A stretch of 64,000 nt of DNA from an uncultured Roseicyclus sp. (GTDB taxonomy: Bacteria > Pseudomonadota > Alphaproteobacteria > Rhodobacterales > Rhodobacteraceae), in assembly GCA_947494975.1 (NCBI GenBank), contig CANLXA010000003.1:434001-498000 (forward strand). The letters are read 5' to 3'. Positions within the stretch are counted from its first letter, which is position 1. Each line of letters starts with the position of its first letter. Positions 62,278-64,000 of this stretch are shown piece by piece. The translations under genes were made by a program, and so were the position numbers. The notes under the pieces were generated by a model, which made no database searches, was not told where the DNA came from, and saw only the letters and a list, made by a program, of their open reading frames with translations.

Positions 62278-62632
62278 GGCCATTTGGTCAAGAAACGCTG
62301 GGGTACGATCACATTTGGAAAACCCGGCAAATGCCCTGTTGACGCCTCGTTCGCCTTGGCATAGCGTCCGCCTCACAAAGTCGGCCAGTCCGACAGGGAG
62401 AGAAAAAAGAACGCAAAGGGTCCGTTTCGCGGACCCTTTCGCAATTGGGGCACCGGCCAGCGCGATGGCGCATCCGCCTGCCCCGAATGCCGCGTTGGGC
62501 AAAGCGAGGCCGATCCGGCCCCCAGCCGCATTTTTGGCCCTGACAGACCCCGCCCCGCCGTGATAGCCAGCGCCGACGCGGGGCGCGCGACAGCCCCCGA
62601 ACACCTACGATCCCGAAAAGGACGCGCTTCGA
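62278..62632. other. 355-base spacer upstream of the IalB-family gene
   Basis: No credible gene. It contains a small stem GTCGG-CCAGT-CCGAC (62380-62394) and a strong 10-base hairpin AAAGGGTCCG-TTTCG-CGGACCCTTT (62415-62439). The A-rich stretch before the hairpin would give a T-run on the minus strand, so it could end leftward transcription. The IalB-family promoter probably lies in this spacer, but I cannot place it. Confidence 0.45.
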
Positions 62633-63328
62633 ATGAGATTGACCAAATCGCTTGCAGCCCTGAGTTTTCTTGCCGCCCTGGCCCTTCCGGGCCTCGCCAT
62701 CGGCCAGACCGAGCCCGCAAATCTGCCCGACCGTTCCGAAGTTGAGGCGGGTGAGCCCTATGTTGCGGAGACGCACCGCGACTGGCAGGTCCGCTGCATC
62801 CGCAGCGAGAGCGATGACATCCCCGACCGCTGCGAGATGTTCCAGTTGCTCGAAGAGGAAAACGGCAACCCCGTCGCGGAATTCCGCATCTCGGTCGCGC
62901 TGTTCGAGCAAGACGACACCGTGGCCAGCGCCACCATCCTGACGCCGCTCGACACGTTGCTGAGCCCGGGCCTGCAATTGCAGATAGACGATAACCCGCC
63001 CGCCACCGTGCCCTACGCCTTCTGCCGCCCGATCGGTTGCTTCGTGCAATTGGCGCTGAGCGAATCCGACATCGCCGAATTCCAGAACGGGGCCGACACC
63101 GCCGTGCGGCTGTTCGCGCTCTTGCGCGACGAGAACGGTCAGATGGGCGGCGCGCCGGTTCCGACCTCCGCGTCATTGCGCGGCTTCACGGCCGCCTACG
63201 AGGCGCTTGAGGCCCGGATGGTCGAGATCCGCGACTTCATCGCCGCCCAGGAGGCCGAGGGTGCCGCCGAAGGCGACGAAGGGGCTGCTGAGGACGGGGA
63301 CGGCGCCGCCGAAGAGGCAACCGAATAA
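62633..63328 (+). CDS. Invasion-associated locus B (IalB) family protein
   Basis: A 231-residue periplasmic protein. The signal peptide is cleaved near AIG-QTE (about residue 24). The IalB-like domain shows DWQVRCIRSESDD, CEMFQLLE and the paired cysteines of YAFCRPIGCFVQL. IalB was named in Bartonella, but the family is general in alphaproteobacteria. The last 25 residues are a Gly/Ala/Glu/Asp repeat with units such as EGAAEGD and DGAAEE. AAAAGGA is about 10 bases before the ATG. A terminator follows. Confidence 0.88.
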   Translation: MRLTKSLAALSFLAALALPGLAIGQTEPANLPDRSEVEAGEPYVAETHRDWQVRCIRSESDDIPDRCEMFQLLEEENGNPVAEFRISVALFEQDDTVASATILTPLDTLLSPGLQLQIDDNPPATVPYAFCRPIGCFVQLALSESDIAEFQNGADTAVRLFALLRDENGQMGGAPVPTSASLRGFTAAYEALEARMVEIRDFIAAQEAEGAAEGDEGAAEDGDGAAEEATE

Positions 63329-63350
63329 ACCATGTTACAGGTTATGTGAG

Positions 63351-63377
63351 AAGGCCCGCCCAGATGCGGGCCTTTTT
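63351..63377 (+). terminator. Intrinsic terminator after the IalB-family gene
   Basis: Stem AAGGCCCGC, loop CCAGAT, stem GCGGGCCTT, then TTT. It is 22 bases after the stop and 12 bases before the stop of the convergent ketosynthase gene. Confidence 0.88.
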
Positions 63378-63388
63378 CGTTCGGACCA

Positions 63389-64000
63389 TCATGGCGCGGC
63401 GCGCAGGGCCAGCACCGCGTTCATGCCGCCAAACGCAAAGGCGTTGGACAGAACCACGCTGACCTCTGCGTCGCGCGCCTCGTTCGGCACCACATCCAGC
63501 GCGCATTCGGGGTCGGGTTCCTCGTAGCCGATGGTCGGCGCGATCACGCCGTCCCGCAGCGCCATGATACAGGCCAGAAGCTCCACCGCGCCGGTGCCGC
63601 CGATCAGGTGGCCATGCATCGATTTGGTGGACGAGATCATCAGGTCATCGGCATGGGCACCAAAGGCATGGGCCACGGCGGCGCATTCGACCTTGTCATT
63701 GGCCGCCGTCCCGGTGCCGTGGGCGTTGATATAGCCCACCTCGTCGGGGTTCAGCTTGGCATCCTTGAGCGCCCCGATGATCGCACGGGCGGCGCCCTGC
63801 TGGGACGGCATCACGATATCGGCGGCGTCGGACGTCATGGCAAAGCCCACAACCTCCGCCAGAATATCGGCCCCTCGGCTCCGGGCATGTTCATATTCCT
63901 CGAACAGGAACACGGCAGCGCCTTCGCCCTGCACCATGCCATTGCGATTGGCGGAGAACGGGCGGCAGGCATCCTTGGACATCACGCGCAGCCCTTCCCA
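63389..64000 (-). CDS. fabF: 3-oxoacyl-ACP synthase II-type ketosynthase, C-terminal part
   Basis: The last 203 codons of a beta-ketoacyl-ACP synthase; the gene continues beyond the right edge, with an open frame up to the last base. The catalytic histidines are in NAHGTGT and STKSMHGHLIGG, and the glycine-rich end is SNAFAFGGMNAVLAL. This is FabF-type, elongating acyl-ACP with malonyl-ACP in fatty acid synthesis. The fragment is also compatible with a second, NodE-like or FabB-like paralogue, since the N terminus is missing. Confidence 0.9.
   Translation of the reverse strand, partial: WEGLRVMSKDACRPFSANRNGMVQGEGAAVFLFEEYEHARSRGADILAEVVGFAMTSDAADIVMPSQQGAARAIIGALKDAKLNPDEVGYINAHGTGTAANDKVECAAVAHAFGAHADDLMISSTKSMHGHLIGGTGAVELLACIMALRDGVIAPTIGYEEPDPECALDVVPNEARDAEVSVVLSNAFAFGGMNAVLALRAAP

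Noticed and set aside
62130-62330. N-terminal extension of the HerA-like ATPase by 67 codons
   Set aside because: The extension is not homologous to the family and would cover the small-RNA terminator; the ATG at 62129 begins the conserved domain.
62309-63176. Two overlapping minus-strand frames opposite the IalB-family gene
   Set aside because: No ribosome site or domain; the plus-strand protein has a signal peptide and family motifs.

Overview
This 64 kb window is a gene-dense, GC-rich stretch of an alphaproteobacterial chromosome, most likely a marine Rhodobacteraceae (Roseobacter-group) genome. The reasons are the gene repertoire: a heterotetrameric sarcosine oxidase, a fused three-domain indolepyruvate ferredoxin oxidoreductase, a membrane urate hydroxylase with a cytochrome c tail, TRAP and Liv-type importers, an IalB-family protein, a DUF1289 protein, a VPLPA-CTERM protein and the split ccm genes. 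GC is about 60-65% by eye. I saw no rRNA, tRNA, CRISPR array, insertion sequence or prophage. Both window ends cut genes (guaA at the left, a fabF-type ketosynthase at the right).

Layout. 1-4.1 kb: guaA 3' end, a DUF218 protein, then bamB and a YfgM-like TPR protein on the minus strand. 4.3-9.6 kb: an RND efflux pump (adaptor plus an unusually long permease) behind two TetR-type palindromes but with no regulator gene. 9.6-16.3 kb: desaturase, Atm1-type ABC exporter, LysM protein, LOG-family protein, a host-attachment protein with a coupled small ORF, and Fe/Mn superoxide dismutase. 16.4-23.4 kb: a minus-strand sarcosine oxidase operon (soxB, two extra membrane genes, soxD, soxA, soxG). 23.6-25.8 kb: ccmI, ruvX, DUF1289 and a DUF2945-type protein. 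25.8-31 kb: a dioxygenase-like protein, a TauE/SafE permease and the indolepyruvate oxidoreductase. 31.2-33.2 kb: a ykkC-class riboswitch candidate ahead of an EamA transporter, then a LysR regulator. 33.3-40.7 kb: a small-RNA candidate, a GNAT protein, purL, a TipA-like MerR regulator, a bolA-(TM protein)-grxD operon, a DsbA-like protein, der and a DUF188 protein. 40.7-43.8 kb: a mutarotase-like protein, an HpcH/HpaI aldolase and puuD.

44.0-55.7 kb is the transport block. A TRAP operon (dctPQM) is followed by a Liv-type ABC operon whose ATPases and permeases are separated by a run of small secreted proteins. Six consecutive genes (50931-53271) are diverged paralogues, each with a signal peptide and, in the five intact copies, a C-X5-C-X4/5-C motif near the mature N terminus plus one more cysteine near the C terminus. 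Nearly all are coupled by ATGA overlaps, and one copy carries a frameshift that removes its middle cysteine. I do not recognise this family. Its embedding in an importer operon makes it the best candidate in the window for an undescribed periplasmic system. 55.7-64 kb: a VPLPA-CTERM protein, an AT-richer hypothetical gene, a PaaG-like hydratase, ccmH-ccmF, a HerA-like ATPase, a second small-RNA candidate, an IalB-family protein and the ketosynthase fragment.

Regulatory RNA signals are unusually visible: the ykkC-type aptamer near 31.2 kb, and two unlinked short hairpin-plus-terminator units (33.33-33.40 and 62.22-62.28 kb) that share the exposed core CCTCCCTGT, an anti-Shine-Dalgarno motif reminiscent of the CcsR small RNAs of Rhodobacter. 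All functional calls rest on reading the sequence and on family knowledge; no search was run.
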